In this document: positions 8,931 to 18,760 of the stretch, piece after piece
Layout: each line of letters opens with the position of its first letter
Position numbering within the stretch: the stretch's first letter is position 1
Assembly (NCBI RefSeq): GCF_000092365.1
Contig: NC_014218.1
Location: 1,240,001 to 1,304,000, forward strand
From: Arcanobacterium haemolyticum DSM 20595
GTDB lineage: Bacteria > Actinomycetota > Actinomycetes > Actinomycetales > Actinomycetaceae
Direction: 5' to 3'
DNA length: 64,000 nt
Position numbers and translations under genes: made by a program
Notes under the pieces: generated by a model
What the model was told of the DNA's origin: nothing
Databases searched by the model: none
Seen by the model: the letters and a program-made list of their open reading frames with translations, nothing else

Positions 8931-9539
8931 CACTTCGTCCTTGATAACCGGAGCCAGCGCACTGAAAGCCCGGCCGCGATGCGAAATCGCGTTCTTCTGA
9001 TCCGAAGTCAATTCAGCCGACGTCACGTGATAACCATCCGGCTGGAAAATCGGATCGTACCCGAATCCGCCATCACCACACGGTTCATAGCGCAGCGTAC
9101 CTTCCATCACGCCTTCGCGCACAAACTCACGCCCATCAGGCAACACCAGCACCGCCGCGCAGGTAAAACGTGCCCGGCGATGCTCCGGCTTCACGTCTGC
9201 AAGCTGAGCCAACAACAGGTTCAGGTTCGCCATATCATCCCCGTGGCCACCGCTCCAGCGCGCCGAAAAAATCCCTGGCGCTCCCCCGAGCACGTCCACA
9301 CAAATCCCCGAATCGTCCGCCACCGCGGCAACACCTGTTGCTTGCGCTATCTGGCGGGCCTTAATCAGGGCGTTTCCAGCGAACGTGGTGGCGTCTTCGA
9401 CGGGTTCGGGCAGGTCTAGAGCGTTCGCCGAGTGAATCTCATCTGACGCCAATTCCGGAATGAGCGGCGCTAAAATCTGGCGAAGTTCGCCGAGTTTGTG
9501 ATTATTCCGAGTAGCAAGAATAAGGCGAGGCTGGTTCAT
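8910..9539 (-). CDS. rdgB: Non-canonical purine NTP pyrophosphatase (RdgB/HAM1)
   Basis: 209-residue enzyme that hydrolyses dITP, ITP and XTP to monophosphates, keeping deaminated purines out of nucleic acids. The family signatures LATRNNHKLGEL, DDSGICVDVLGGAPGIFSAR, GGFGYDPIFQPDG and ISHRGRA are present. The start at 9539 is chosen over an upstream in-frame ATG because ACTGGAGGATTT precedes it and family members begin at this point. It lies 11 bp after rph, the standard rph-rdgB arrangement. Confidence 0.96.
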   Translation of the reverse strand: MNQPRLILATRNNHKLGELRQILAPLIPELASDEIHSANALDLPEPVEDATTFAGNALIKARQIAQATGVAAVADDSGICVDVLGGAPGIFSARWSGGHGDDMANLNLLLAQLADVKPEHRRARFTCAAVLVLPDGREFVREGVMEGTLRYEPCGDGGFGYDPIFQPDGYHVTSAELTSDQKNAISHRGRAFSALAPVIKDEVLFDPEV

Positions 9540-9550
9540 AAATCCTCCAG

Positions 9551-10291
9551 TTAGTACCCGAGGGCGTCGTTTTGCTTGGACGTGAGTTCCTGGCATCCTG
9601 CCGTGGCAAGGTCCAAGAGCTGGCCAAGTTCTGTGCGATCGAACGGTTCGCCTTCTGCGGTTCCCTGGACTTCGATGAATTTTCCAGTTCCGGTCATAAC
9701 CACGTTCATATCGGTTTCGGCGCGCACGTCTTCTTCATACGGCAGATCCAAGCATGGCACGCCGTCGATGATTCCCACCGAAATGGCGGCTACCGAGTCA
9801 CGCAGCACCGGCTTGCCCGCGCGTGGCTTAATATGGCCACGTTCGATCCCCCACGCAACCGCATCCGCAAGCGCCACGTACGCGCCCGTGATCGACGCGG
9901 TACGGGTTCCGCCATCGGCTTGGAGCACGTCACAGTCCAGGACGATCGTGTTGTCACCTAGCGCACTCATATCGACGACGGCGCGCAAGGCACGCCCAAC
10001 CAGGCGGGAGATTTCTTGGGTGCGGCCCGAGACTTTTCCTTTCACTGATTCGCGCTGGTTACGAGTTGAAGTTGCGCGGGGCAGCATCGAATATTCGCCG
10101 GTGACCCAGCCCAAACCGGAGTCCTTACGCCAGCGCGGTACGCCTTCGGTGAAGGAAGCAACGCACAAAACTTTGGTGTTGCCAAATTCCACAAGCACAG
10201 AGCCTTCGCCGGCATCGAGGAAATTGCGGGTGATCTTAACTGGACGTAGTTCATTGGTTGCGCGGCCATCTGCGCGAGTAAAAGTAGTCAT
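9551..10291 (-). CDS. rph: Ribonuclease PH
   Basis: 246-residue phosphorolytic 3'-5' exoribonuclease that trims tRNA 3' ends. It opens with [15 protein letters not shown]; the active-site region EYSMLPRAT and the [20 protein letters not shown] segment are intact, so this is not the truncated form known from E. coli K-12. In most Actinobacteria it directly follows the metallo-hydrolase gene; here a fic gene separates them (ends 38 bp upstream). The start has only a poor ribosome-binding site. Confidence 0.96.
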   Translation of the reverse strand: MTTFTRADGRATNELRPVKITRNFLDAGEGSVLVEFGNTKVLCVASFTEGVPRWRKDSGLGWVTGEYSMLPRATSTRNQRESVKGKVSGRTQEISRLVGRALRAVVDMSALGDNTIVLDCDVLQADGGTRTASITGAYVALADAVAWGIERGHIKPRAGKPVLRDSVAAISVGIIDGVPCLDLPYEEDVRAETDMNVVMTGTGKFIEVQGTAEGEPFDRTELGQLLDLATAGCQELTSKQNDALGY

Positions 10292-10329
10292 GCATATCAG
10301 TCTACCCGTGCACAGGTGATACCTGCAGA

Positions 10330-11526
10330 TTAGCGTAGGTTAAGACGTGGCGCACCTTCATCCGACAACCGAATCGTGACGGGCCGCTGTGCAACTATCT
10401 CAACCCATCCATCTGCTACAAGTTGTTTGATGTAACGGTTGATCGTGGGAGTCGATTTCTCAACGTACTGTTCTAATTCTCGACGTTCCATTGTAGTTCC
10501 GCCAGAAAACAACTCCGCTTGGGCAAGAATCCATAAAATCGTGGAACAATCGCTATCCACGTTACACTGATCTAGACGCATCTGAACCGAAAGTAAACGT
10601 TTAAGTGCTTCTTCTAGTTGAAGTATAAGATCCTGTTGAGTATCACGAATGAGATCCAAGAAAAACAGGATAAAGTGGGTAGCTTCACCGCGATTAAGTG
10701 GATGCTCTACTTCCGTAAACTGTTTATAGTATGTGTTTTTGTGCTGATTAATACGAGCCGAAAGGCTCAGCGCTGTTAGCGGCCATCCTAATTCAGCAAG
10801 TTTGCGAGCAAGAATAAATCTGCCAGTTCTTCCATTGCCATCATAAAATGGGTGAACGAGTTCGAACATAAGATGAGCGATAACCGCACTAATGATGTGT
10901 GACCCCGAGGGCTTCGTTAATTCCTGGAGCATCGCCTCCAGTCCTTCTATAATCTTCTGTTCAGGCTGGAAGCCAGTATGAATGACTTTTTGAGAAGCTG
11001 ACATCACGTGCACTGGTTGAGAGCGGAATAACGTCCCATCCGGAGCGTCCCCCTCGTCTACTTCACCTTCAGTAACGATGTCATAGATAACGCGAATATC
11101 CGCAGGAGTCCGAAGCGGCAAATACCCAGGATTATCAGCCAAAGACGCAAGAAGATGAACAAGAGAAGAAAGCCTCATATTCGTATTTTTATCTGCATCA
11201 TAGGCCGCCAACGCTTCTTTACGCGTTGAATAGATGCCCTCAATATTGTTAGTAGCGACTGTTTCATCTGCAATAAGGAGCCTTATATAGCGGCCCATGA
11301 CGATATCTGGAAGTATCTTCATATATTTTTGGATCTCGCTAGCCATCCGAGAAATCTCTTCAACTTTCGACATCATAGAAGCACTCACCACGTAAAACAT
11401 CGGGTAATCGCCAACAGAAAACCCCAATGTTACACACGACGGAGATTCAATTCTCCGGCGAAATTCTTCCTCATCAGCACTAGGATTCTGATAACTCAGT
11501 TTTCGCAGAATAGGATATTCGTCCAC
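10330..11526 (-). CDS. Fic/DOC family AMPylator-like protein with C-terminal winged helix
   Basis: 398 residues. The complete Fic catalytic motif [12 protein letters not shown] is present, predicting transfer of AMP (or another nucleotide moiety) to a hydroxyl of a target protein. An N-terminal inhibitory motif T-x3-E-G is visible in [10 protein letters not shown], placing it in the class with intramolecular autoinhibition. The C-terminal part looks like a winged helix ([16 protein letters not shown]), suggesting DNA binding or autoregulation. The frame is open further upstream, but GTG at 11526 follows GGGAGAGGATCT and gives a normal N-terminus. It interrupts the conserved murI-MBL-rph-rdgB operon and has inverted repeats in its own 5' region. 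Confidence 0.92.
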   Translation of the reverse strand: MDEYPILRKLSYQNPSADEEEFRRRIESPSCVTLGFSVGDYPMFYVVSASMMSKVEEISRMASEIQKYMKILPDIVMGRYIRLLIADETVATNNIEGIYSTRKEALAAYDADKNTNMRLSSLVHLLASLADNPGYLPLRTPADIRVIYDIVTEGEVDEGDAPDGTLFRSQPVHVMSASQKVIHTGFQPEQKIIEGLEAMLQELTKPSGSHIISAVIAHLMFELVHPFYDGNGRTGRFILARKLAELGWPLTALSLSARINQHKNTYYKQFTEVEHPLNRGEATHFILFFLDLIRDTQQDLILQLEEALKRLLSVQMRLDQCNVDSDCSTILWILAQAELFSGGTTMERRELEQYVEKSTPTINRYIKQLVADGWVEIVAQRPVTIRLSDEGAPRLNLR

Positions 11527-11543
11527 AGATCCTCTCCCGTCAT

Positions 11544-11638
11544 TTCTTATATAAAAAATAGCATGATTTTTTATATAAGAACGGCCGAAGCTGGTTCTTA
11601 TCGTAAAAAATGGCCTATTTTTATAATAAGAACCAGCT
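11544..11638. promoter_or_regulatory. Paired inverted repeats upstream of fic (promoter/operator region)
   Basis: Two adjacent inverted repeats: 11544-11559 with 11566-11581 (16-bp perfect arms, TTCTTATATAAAAAAT) and 11589-11601 with 11626-11638 (13-bp perfect arms AGCTGGTTCTTAT, with a further AAAAAAT/ATTTTT inside). All four half-sites share TTCTTAT and an A-tract. The AT-rich DNA offers several -10-like sequences. Most simply these are operator sites for the Fic protein's own winged helix or a local repressor. Confidence 0.6.
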
Positions 11639-11670
11639 GGAGTTAGACACCGCGAAGCTTCGAGGAACAA

Positions 11671-12471
11671 TTACAACGTGTAAACCGCTCCCGGCTTAGC
11701 CACCTGAATGTCCCCAGTAAATGCCATGCGAGCATCCGCCACGTTCTTGTCCGCGTTAGTCCACGGCTGTAAATGGGTTAGAACGAGACGGCGAGCACCC
11801 GCTTCCGCAGCAATCTCCCCGGCCCGCAGACCAGTCAGATGTACGCCGCGAACCGTATCGCGCCCTTCTTCAAACGCCGCCTCAGACAACACCAAGTCCG
11901 CATCCCGTTCAGCATCAGCCACACTCGGGGCCGTGTCCGTATCACCCGTATAGGTAAGCACAACGTCACGCCCAAGTTCCGGATCCTCCGATGGCCCGCT
12001 AATGCGCAACGCCAACGTAGGAACCGTATGCCACGCGGTAAAGAATTCAACCCGCAACGGACCAACATTCACCACGTCCCTGGCGTGAACCTGGTGGAAA
12101 TCAAACTCGGTTTCGTACGTTTCTGCCGGATCGTCGTCGGAAAGCCCACGCGTACGCGCCGCACCATCTCCCGGCGAATACACTGGAACCTGCGGCAACG
12201 CGCCCTCTGGATACCAGCGGCGATACACTTGCATCCCTACCATATCCGCACAATGATCCGCGTGAAGGTGAGACAAAAACATGGCATCTACCCGCGCCGG
12301 ATCCACGTAACGCAACAACTGCCCCATGGCACCTGGACCAAAATCAACCACGATCGAAAAAGTTCGCGTCAATCCATTTACGTCCAGCCCATCGGCTTGG
12401 ATAAGATACGACGACGCGGCCGATTCCATACCAGACATCGAACCAGAACACCCAATGATAGTCAGTTTCAC
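11671..12471 (-). CDS. Metallo-beta-lactamase-fold hydrolase, RNase Z/phosphodiesterase-like
   Basis: 266 residues with the HLHADH metal motif (about residue 69-74), a later TGDT aspartate and LTHLQP histidine, as in RNase Z-like and cyclic-nucleotide phosphodiesterase-like MBL proteins. The equivalent mycobacterial protein, encoded between murI and rph, is reported as an atypical class II cAMP phosphodiesterase; orthology here is by position and motif. GTG start at 12471 after GGGAGGATCCTGC. It lies 12 bp after murI, so the two are co-transcribed. Confidence 0.9.
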   Translation of the reverse strand: MKLTIIGCSGSMSGMESAASSYLIQADGLDVNGLTRTFSIVVDFGPGAMGQLLRYVDPARVDAMFLSHLHADHCADMVGMQVYRRWYPEGALPQVPVYSPGDGAARTRGLSDDDPAETYETEFDFHQVHARDVVNVGPLRVEFFTAWHTVPTLALRISGPSEDPELGRDVVLTYTGDTDTAPSVADAERDADLVLSEAAFEEGRDTVRGVHLTGLRAGEIAAEAGARRLVLTHLQPWTNADKNVADARMAFTGDIQVAKPGAVYTL

Positions 12472-12483
12472 GCAGGATCCTCC

Positions 12484-13332
12484 CTAAACGTCACAACGAT
12501 GATGAAGGTGTGGAACATCCACATGGGCAACGTCGGCAACTTTCGGCCCGATGAAACGCCGTGCCAACGTTTCAAACGAGCCACTTTCGCCAGTGACATT
12601 GAAGCTGTACAGCGGCGCACCAGATTCCGAAGACCGCAAAAGATTTTCTTCAGTTAACGCACGGTAGACGTCTTTCGCTGTTTCTTCAGCAGACGAGACA
12701 AGAAGAACGCCCTCTCCCATCACATACCCAATCACACCAGACAAGAACGGATAGTGGGTACACCCAAGAACCAGCGTATCCACACCAGATTCCTTAATAG
12801 GTTCCAGATACTCCCGGGCAGTTTTCAGCACAAGATCCCCCGTAGTAATACCCGCTTCCGCAAACTCCACAAACCGTGGGGCTGAAGCCGAAAACACGTT
12901 CACATCAGGCACTACCGCCAGAGCATCATCATACGCACCCGATTGAATGGTAGCCTGGGTAGCGATCACACCAATCTTGTTGTTCCGAGTGGCGTGCAAA
13001 GCCGCACGCGCAGCCGGCCGAATCACCTCAACAACAGGAATCCCCAACTGCTTTGTGTAACGTTCACGAGCATCATGAAGCACGGCAGACGACGCCGAAT
13101 TGCACGCAATCACCAGCATCTTCACGCCAGTAGACACCAGATGATCCATGACGTTCAACGCCAATTCACGCACGTGAGCAATAGGACGTGGGCCATATGG
13201 GCAGTTGGCGGTATCCCCTACGTACGTGATCGATTCGTACGGGAGCTGATCGATAATGGCACGCGCTACCGTTAATCCACCAATACCTGAATCAAAGACC
13301 CCGATCGGAGCATCATTACGCACGTTTCCCAT
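12484..13332 (-). CDS. murI: Glutamate racemase
   Basis: 282 residues; supplies D-glutamate for peptidoglycan. Both catalytic cysteines are seen in [10 protein letters not shown] (C77) and LGCTHYPF, with the catalytic Asp in [12 protein letters not shown]. The ATG at 13332 is chosen because a longer frame would overlap DUF2017 and family members start just before PIGVFDSG. It follows the DUF2017 gene by 10 bp, part of the clpS-DUF2017-murI-MBL run. Confidence 0.95.
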   Translation of the reverse strand: MGNVRNDAPIGVFDSGIGGLTVARAIIDQLPYESITYVGDTANCPYGPRPIAHVRELALNVMDHLVSTGVKMLVIACNSASSAVLHDARERYTKQLGIPVVEVIRPAARAALHATRNNKIGVIATQATIQSGAYDDALAVVPDVNVFSASAPRFVEFAEAGITTGDLVLKTAREYLEPIKESGVDTLVLGCTHYPFLSGVIGYVMGEGVLLVSSAEETAKDVYRALTEENLLRSSESGAPLYSFNVTGESGSFETLARRFIGPKVADVAHVDVPHLHHRCDV

Positions 13333-13342
13333 AGCCCCGATT

Positions 13343-14050
13343 CTACCCACGCAATGACTTGCGCCGAACCGCACTTATCAGTGACTCTTGCCACCAGGTC
13401 ACCATAGCATAAAGCACGGCCATCATATCTTCTTGAGTTTCAATAGGAGGAAGGCCAGAATCATCCCGCGAATTCAATCCTGTGAAAATCCCCGCACGCT
13501 CATATACGCGCTCAGCATCCGCATCATCCGTGATTTCCAACCGCATTGATAACACCATCCGGATGTCATTCATCGCGGCCAGCCATGCCGGCGCAGCATC
13601 GTTCGTAATCGTTACATCCACGATGCCATCTGGAATCGACGTGAGCGTTTCATACATCGACACCAAGTGATCGATCTTCGCCGCCGCAATACTTTCCTCC
13701 GTGATCGCCCGGAGTTCCTTAGCCAGCTCCGGATCCTCACTCATATCTGGCAACAGCCGTTCCAGCGCATCATCAAACGGCAGATCGTGCGGCAACGTAT
13801 CCGGCGAATGATCCGCCCCAAACGGATCATCCAAGGCACCTTCTTGTTCCACCATCTGCTCAATCGCCATAAACTGATCCTCAAAGGCTGCAAACGGATC
13901 TTCTGCAATCCGCTTCCGCCGATCAAGCTCCCGATCTACATCAGACCCCAAAATAAGAACCACATCTGATGCCAGACCGCGGATCATGTTGCGCTCGTCG
14001 TCGTCCAACTGGGATTCATAACCCCCACGAACCGATACAAAAGCTCTCAC
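13343..14050 (-). CDS. DUF2017 family protein
   Basis: 235-residue acidic protein of the actinobacterial DUF2017 family, almost always encoded right after clpS. No catalytic motif is seen. GTG start at 14050 after CAGGAGGCGTAA, overlapping the end of clpS translation, so it is translationally coupled. Function is unknown; its constant link with ClpS suggests a role near Clp proteolysis, which is inference. Confidence 0.88.
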   Translation of the reverse strand: MRAFVSVRGGYESQLDDDERNMIRGLASDVVLILGSDVDRELDRRKRIAEDPFAAFEDQFMAIEQMVEQEGALDDPFGADHSPDTLPHDLPFDDALERLLPDMSEDPELAKELRAITEESIAAAKIDHLVSMYETLTSIPDGIVDVTITNDAAPAWLAAMNDIRMVLSMRLEITDDADAERVYERAGIFTGLNSRDDSGLPPIETQEDMMAVLYAMVTWWQESLISAVRRKSLRG

Positions 14051-14353
14051 TTACGCCTCCTGCTCAATCGTTGCCCGCAAACCATACGTATGCATCGCCT
14101 GAACGTCACGTTCCATCGCCTCCCGGCCGCCGGCCGCAAGAACCGCGCGCCCCTTCCGATGAACCGCAAGCATGCGCTCACGCGCCACTGTGGACGTCAT
14201 TCCAAAGTAGCTTTCAAACACCCACTGCACATATGCCATCAAGTTAACGGGATCATCGTGAACAACGGTAAGCCAGGCGGCATCAGAAAAAACTGATTCC
14301 TGAGCGTCCGTTTCTGAGCGCGGCGCGAGCGGCTGATTCGATTGATTGGACAT
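14051..14353 (-). CDS. clpS: ATP-dependent Clp protease adaptor ClpS
   Basis: 100 residues. ClpS binds N-degron substrates and delivers them to ClpC/ClpA-ClpP. The core reads WLTVVHDDPVNLMAYVQWVF, including the conserved D-D-P-V-N motif that forms the substrate pocket, and ends with the helix around MERDVQAMH. The ribosome-binding site GGAGGT touches the ATG almost directly, an unusually short spacing that may hold translation low. It is divergent from pncB with an 86-bp shared promoter region. Confidence 0.94.
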   Translation of the reverse strand: MSNQSNQPLAPRSETDAQESVFSDAAWLTVVHDDPVNLMAYVQWVFESYFGMTSTVARERMLAVHRKGRAVLAAGGREAMERDVQAMHTYGLRATIEQEA

Positions 14354-14439
14354 ACCTCCATTCTACGCGATACGAGGAATACACAACGTCTACCACCCAA
14401 AATGTGGAATTTTTACCTCATTCGTCCTACGGTTAAATC

Positions 14440-15792
14440 ATGATATTTTCACAGAGCACCGCTCTCTTAACGGATATGTATGAGCTGACGATGATCGAGT
14501 CAGCTTTTGCGACGGGGCGCGCCGACGTTCCTTGTGTTTTTGAAGTTTTTGGCCGCCGGCTTCCTGGGCAGCGCCGCTACGGGGTTGTGGCTGGTACCGC
14601 CCGAATTTTGGAGGCGTTGCGTGAGTTTAGGTTTACTGAGGGCGAGCTGGCTTATTTGCGGGATGCCAACGTGGTTGGTGAGCGCACGTTAGAGTATTTG
14701 AAGAATTGGGAGTTCACCGGCGATATTTACGGGTATGCGGAAGGCGAATGCTATTTCCCGTATTCTCCATTGCTTACCGTGGTTGGCACATTCGCGGAAT
14801 GCGTTGTGCTTGAGACTCTTGTGTTGTCCATATTGAATTACGATTCGGCGGTTGCTACCGCGGCTTCGCGCGTGACTATCGCGGCGCACGATCGGCCATG
14901 TTTGGAGATGGGGGCGCGCCGCACGCACGAATACAGCGCGGTTGCGGCGGCCCGTGCCGCTGTGATTGGTGGTTTTGTGGGCACGTCCGATCTGGAAGCT
15001 GGGCGCCGGTACGGGATTTCCACTATTGGTACGGCCGCACATTCGTTCACGTTACTTCACGAGAATGAGGAAGAAGCATTTGACGCCCAGATTTCTACGC
15101 TGGGCCCGAATACCACGCTTCTTGTGGATACGTACAATATTCCAACCGGCGTTGAGCGCGCGGTTGCGGCGGCCCGCCGGGCTGGCGGCGAACTTGGCGC
15201 CGTGCGTATCGATTCTGGCGATTTGGTTGCGCAGGCTTTCAAGGTTCGGGAGCAGTTGGATTCGTTGGGAGCGACGACGACGAAGATCACGGTCACCTCT
15301 GACCTGGACGAATATGCGATCGCCGCACTGAATGCTGCCCCGGTGGATTCGTATGGGGTAGGCACGAAACTGGTTACGGGCTCCGGGCATCCAACGGCTC
15401 AACTTGTGTATAAGTTGGTAGCCCGCCAGGATGATTCTGGCGAATGGGTACCAGTGCAGAAGAAGGCCGAATCGAAGGGTTCGCGGGGCGGTTTGAAAGT
15501 TGCCGGGCGCCGTAACGATGTGACCGGCCGGGCTACCGCCGAATTGATCGTGACTGCCGATAGTTTTGCCGAAGGCGTGGCCTATATTAAAGAACAGGGT
15601 GCTCGCCCACTCCAGGTGAAACTGGTTGATGGCGGCGTGATTAATGACGAGTACGTGAATGCGTCTGCTCTTGGGCGGGCCGCGGAACGCCATCGCAGTT
15701 CACGTGCTGCTTTGCCGTATGCCGCATGGCGGCTTTCAGAAGGTGAACCTGGATTGCCAACCGAATTCGTGGATCTGCACGCACAGTTATAA
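14440..15792 (+). CDS. pncB: Nicotinate phosphoribosyltransferase
   Basis: 450-residue NAD-salvage enzyme joining nicotinate and PRPP to nicotinate mononucleotide. The N-terminal LLTDMYELTM signature is typical, and the PRPP-binding region with VRIDSGDL and the GVGTKLVTG loop is present. No Shine-Dalgarno sequence precedes ATG 14440; the upstream TACGGTTAAAT suggests a short or leaderless transcript. NadE is encoded elsewhere in the window (25.6 kb), giving the first and last steps of the same salvage route. Confidence 0.95.
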   Translation: MIFSQSTALLTDMYELTMIESAFATGRADVPCVFEVFGRRLPGQRRYGVVAGTARILEALREFRFTEGELAYLRDANVVGERTLEYLKNWEFTGDIYGYAEGECYFPYSPLLTVVGTFAECVVLETLVLSILNYDSAVATAASRVTIAAHDRPCLEMGARRTHEYSAVAAARAAVIGGFVGTSDLEAGRRYGISTIGTAAHSFTLLHENEEEAFDAQISTLGPNTTLLVDTYNIPTGVERAVAAARRAGGELGAVRIDSGDLVAQAFKVREQLDSLGATTTKITVTSDLDEYAIAALNAAPVDSYGVGTKLVTGSGHPTAQLVYKLVARQDDSGEWVPVQKKAESKGSRGGLKVAGRRNDVTGRATAELIVTADSFAEGVAYIKEQGARPLQVKLVDGGVINDEYVNASALGRAAERHRSSRAALPYAAWRLSEGEPGLPTEFVDLHAQL

Positions 15793-15841
15793 CGGAAGCA
15801 CAGGATTCTTGTACTGCGTTTCCTGCAAAGTCTAGGAATGT

Positions 15842-15874
15842 GGCACGGTTTTCGACTATATCGAAGGCCGTGCC
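15842..15874. terminator. Hairpin between pncB and the converging helicase gene
   Basis: GGCACGG and CCGTGCC arms with internal TTCGA/TCGAA pairing, between two converging genes. No strong U tract. Confidence 0.5.
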
Positions 15875-15936
15875 CTATCCCTTATCAACGTGCAGGGGTT
15901 AGCTTTTATCCAGTAATCATGGATAGTAGCCGCCGG

Positions 15937-17724
15937 CTATTTCCGCCCCACAAACCATTTCTGAAGCTGCGCTATTCGTGCTTCAATCTGTTCAAGAGAT
16001 GCACGCGCTACTTCTGGCCCGCCACAGGCGTTCCGCAGATCCGTGTGAATGAGCGCATGAGCACGGCCGGTTTTAGCCGAATATGCTGCCACGATCTTCG
16101 AAAGTTCTTGCCGCTTTTCCCGCCGCTTGCGCGAATTCATCACGGGAGCCGGGCCGCCAGCTGGCTTCTTAGCTGCCTTGCTTTGCTGATCTTGCTGGTG
16201 TTGGCGCAACAGTGTGGCCACATCGTCAGGTTCAAGCAACCCAGGAATGCCAAGGAAATCGGCTTCTTCGTCTGATCCGACTTCAGCCCACGAACCGAAA
16301 TCGTCCCCATCGAACACAACCTTGTCAAAGGTGGCTGCGGCAGAAAGTGCGCGATAGCCTGGGCCTTCGAGTTCATCAGAAGCTTTTTCTTCCCGGTTTG
16401 CTTCAGCTAGGGATTCATCATCCCACCCTTGTTCAGAGCTCGGCTTACTGAGAGCATGATCGCGTTGGGCTTCTAGTTCACCGGCTAACCCAAGCAATCG
16501 CGGCACGGATGGCAAAAACACCGACGCCGTTTCGCCACGCTTGCGCGATCGCACAAAACGCCCGATCGCCTGCGCGAAGAACAGCGGAGTGGAGGCCGAA
16601 GTAGCATAGACGCCAACACATAAACGCGGCACGTCCACGCCTTCCGACACCATACGAACTGCCACCATCCATCGGCTTGTGCCAGCAGAAAATTCCGCAA
16701 TCATGTCCGATGCCGTGGCATCGTCGGAAAGCACAACGGTAGTTTTCTTGCTCGTGATTCTGTCCAGGATTTCGGCGTAGGCACGTGCTGTTTTGTGGTC
16801 AGTTGCGATCACAAGGCCGCCGGCATCAGGCACGCTTCGGCGTACAACGCTCAACCGTTCATCAGCTGCTTTCAACACAGACTGAATCCATTCTCCAGAA
16901 GGATCCAGCGCGGTACGCCAGGCCTGCGCAATCAGATCTTTCGTGAGCGGCTCCCCTAGCGTGGCATCCATGATTTCACCGTGTTTGGTTTGCCATTGCA
17001 TGTTTCCGGTGTAGGACATAAACATCACGGGCCGCACAACGAAATCGCGTAACGCTTCAGCATAACCGTACGTGTAATCGGCTTTGGACCGGTAGATACC
17101 GTCTTCGTCTGGTTCGTAGGTGACGAACGGGATCGCTGACGTATCTGAACGGAATGGTGTGCCTGTGAGGCTCAGCCGATGTTTTGCTACAGAGAACGCT
17201 GCTCGTATGGCATCGCCCCAGGAGAGGTTATCGCCTCCGTGGTGGACTTCGTCTAGGATCACCAAAGTTTTCCGGGATGCGATTCGCTGCCGATGGAACA
17301 TTGGTGCACGCGCCACCTGCGCATATGTCACGCACGCCCCATTGAACGATTCGCCGAGTCCCAGGTTCGAATTGGAAAAGTCCGGATCGAGTTGGAGCCC
17401 CACACGTGCGGCTGCTTCTGCCCATTGATATTTCAAGTGTTCAGTTGGAGCGACGACGACTATTTCGTTCACTTCCCGCCGAGCCATCAGTTCTGTTGCT
17501 ACTCTCAACGCGAATGTTGTTTTTCCAGCGCCGGGGGTTGCCACAGCCAAAAAATCGGCAGGCATAGAATGCATGAATTGTTCTAGGGCTGCTGCCTGCC
17601 ATGCGCGTAAGGAACCTGCGGTACCCCATGCTGCACGCTGAGGAAAGACTGGAGGAAGATTTTCTGCCGCAGATACGGAGACGGATTGTGGCGGGTGCGC
17701 TGAGCCTTTCAGCTCAGGACTCAT
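15937..17724 (-). CDS. DEAD/DEAH-box superfamily 2 helicase
   Basis: 595 residues. Walker A ATPGAGKTTFA, motif II DEVHH, motif III-like TGTPFRS and motif VI-like QAIGRFVRSRKRG mark an SF2 helicase of the XPB/type III restriction-like group conserved in Actinobacteria. The C-terminal 120 residues are charged and look like a coiled coil (KRREKRQELSKIVAAYSAK). It overlaps the end of the DUF3039 gene by 4 bp, a pairing kept in many actinomycetes. The role is probably DNA repair or RNA metabolism; not defined. Confidence 0.9.
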   Translation of the reverse strand: MSPELKGSAHPPQSVSVSAAENLPPVFPQRAAWGTAGSLRAWQAAALEQFMHSMPADFLAVATPGAGKTTFALRVATELMARREVNEIVVVAPTEHLKYQWAEAAARVGLQLDPDFSNSNLGLGESFNGACVTYAQVARAPMFHRQRIASRKTLVILDEVHHGGDNLSWGDAIRAAFSVAKHRLSLTGTPFRSDTSAIPFVTYEPDEDGIYRSKADYTYGYAEALRDFVVRPVMFMSYTGNMQWQTKHGEIMDATLGEPLTKDLIAQAWRTALDPSGEWIQSVLKAADERLSVVRRSVPDAGGLVIATDHKTARAYAEILDRITSKKTTVVLSDDATASDMIAEFSAGTSRWMVAVRMVSEGVDVPRLCVGVYATSASTPLFFAQAIGRFVRSRKRGETASVFLPSVPRLLGLAGELEAQRDHALSKPSSEQGWDDESLAEANREEKASDELEGPGYRALSAAATFDKVVFDGDDFGSWAEVGSDEEADFLGIPGLLEPDDVATLLRQHQQDQQSKAAKKPAGGPAPVMNSRKRREKRQELSKIVAAYSAKTGRAHALIHTDLRNACGGPEVARASLEQIEARIAQLQKWFVGRK

Positions 17725-18077
17725 TGGCCACCTCCTGTGCCGTTGTTACCCCCATCATTGCCAGGGATGTTTGGCCCAAATGGCCACGCGTTGCCCATGT
17801 TGCCCATCTGTTCAAAGATGGCTTTGCATGTGGGGCACACTGGGTATTTATCTGGGTTACGAACTGGAGTCCATACTTTCCCGCACAAAGCCACAACTGG
17901 GCCACCTTCAACGGCAGACTGTGTGATGCGATCTTTGCGCACGTAGTGCGCGAATCGTTCATCATCACCTGGAGCTTTCTGTTCTTCAGTGCGTTCTAAG
18001 ACAGCCGTGGTAGAGAATGGATCGAGGCCTGGGGTTTCTGGTGCGCCTGGTGCTGAGTATGGATCAGAAATAGACAT
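17721..18077 (-). CDS. DUF3039 zinc-ribbon-like protein
   Basis: 118 residues. A core with single Cys in VALCGKVWTP and a CPTC pair (YPVCPTCKAIFEQ) suggests a three- or four-ligand zinc ribbon, with His in FAHYVRK as a possible further ligand. The C-terminus is a disordered Gly/Asn tail. Translationally coupled to the helicase gene (ATGA-type 4-bp overlap), so it is probably an accessory of the helicase; function is unknown. Confidence 0.85.
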   Translation of the reverse strand: MSISDPYSAPGAPETPGLDPFSTTAVLERTEEQKAPGDDERFAHYVRKDRITQSAVEGGPVVALCGKVWTPVRNPDKYPVCPTCKAIFEQMGNMGNAWPFGPNIPGNDGGNNGTGGGQ

Positions 18078-18154
18078 GCTTTTAGTCTAGAACTCCCCTC
18101 CGCCAAAGTCTCATGCACACGACGTGAGGTATCCCCCTCGCATGCAACTTTCAC

Positions 18155-18218
18155 AAAACTCACTTATTTCCGGTGATAGGCCTCTATACGGGGCTATCAC
18201 CGGAAATAAGTGAGTTTT
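18155..18218. terminator. Inverted repeat with 25-bp perfect arms
   Basis: Arms at 18155-18179 and 18194-18218, sharing the core CACTTATTTCCGGTGATAG, and a 14-nt loop. It lies between the HU gene and DUF3039, which run the same way. A strong transcription barrier is the simplest reading; it may also be a small mobile or regulatory element. Confidence 0.55.
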
Positions 18219-18241
18219 ACGTCAATGCACGGTGGTATAAA

Positions 18242-18269
18242 GATGGGAACGTCGCACGACGTTCCCATC
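18242..18269 (-). terminator. Terminator of the HU gene
   Basis: Perfect 12-bp arms GATGGGAACGTC and complement, 4-nt loop, followed on the minus strand by TTTATA; 20 bp after the stop codon of the HU gene. Confidence 0.75.
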
Positions 18270-18288
18270 AGTTTTAAGGTTTACAACC

Positions 18289-18570
18289 TCACTTAGCAAC
18301 AGCCTTCTTCAAGGTGGAGCCAGCAGAGATCTTCACGCCGTAGCCAGCTGGGATCTTGATTTCTTCACCGGTGCGTGGGTTACGGCCCTTGCGAGCTGCG
18401 CGCTCGGTGCGCTCAACAGACATGAGGCCGGTGATCTTCACGGCTTCGCCCTTTGCAAGAGATTCAACAAGAACGGACTGAAGAGCAGAGATTGCCTTGT
18501 CAGCGTCAGTTTTGGTGATGCTAGCTTCTTCAGCGATCTTTGCAATAAGTTCGGTACGGTTGAGGGACAT
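18289..18570 (-). CDS. hup: DNA-binding protein HU
   Basis: 93-residue histone-like protein that bends and packs the chromosome. MSLNRTELIAKIAEEA opens the family fold, and the DNA-binding arm RKGRNPRTGEEIKIPAG is intact. It lacks the long Lys/Ala-rich C-terminal tail of mycobacterial HupB. Strong ribosome-binding site GGAGGAAGAACT. Flanked by its own terminator. Confidence 0.97.
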   Translation of the reverse strand: MSLNRTELIAKIAEEASITKTDADKAISALQSVLVESLAKGEAVKITGLMSVERTERAARKGRNPRTGEEIKIPAGYGVKISAGSTLKKAVAK

Positions 18571-18760
18571 AGTTCTTCCTCCAAATCGAAGTTGTTCGAA
18601 CGGGCTGTTTAGCCGCTACCTAGAAATTTAGCTGAAAACTCGCCAAAATCTCGAATTTACGGGCGTGTTTCGCCAAAAGAATAGACTAGCTCACTAACTT
18701 TTGACCTCAAATTACCCATTTTTCGCATCAGTAACAGGTAATTTCTACCGTGGAGACGGT

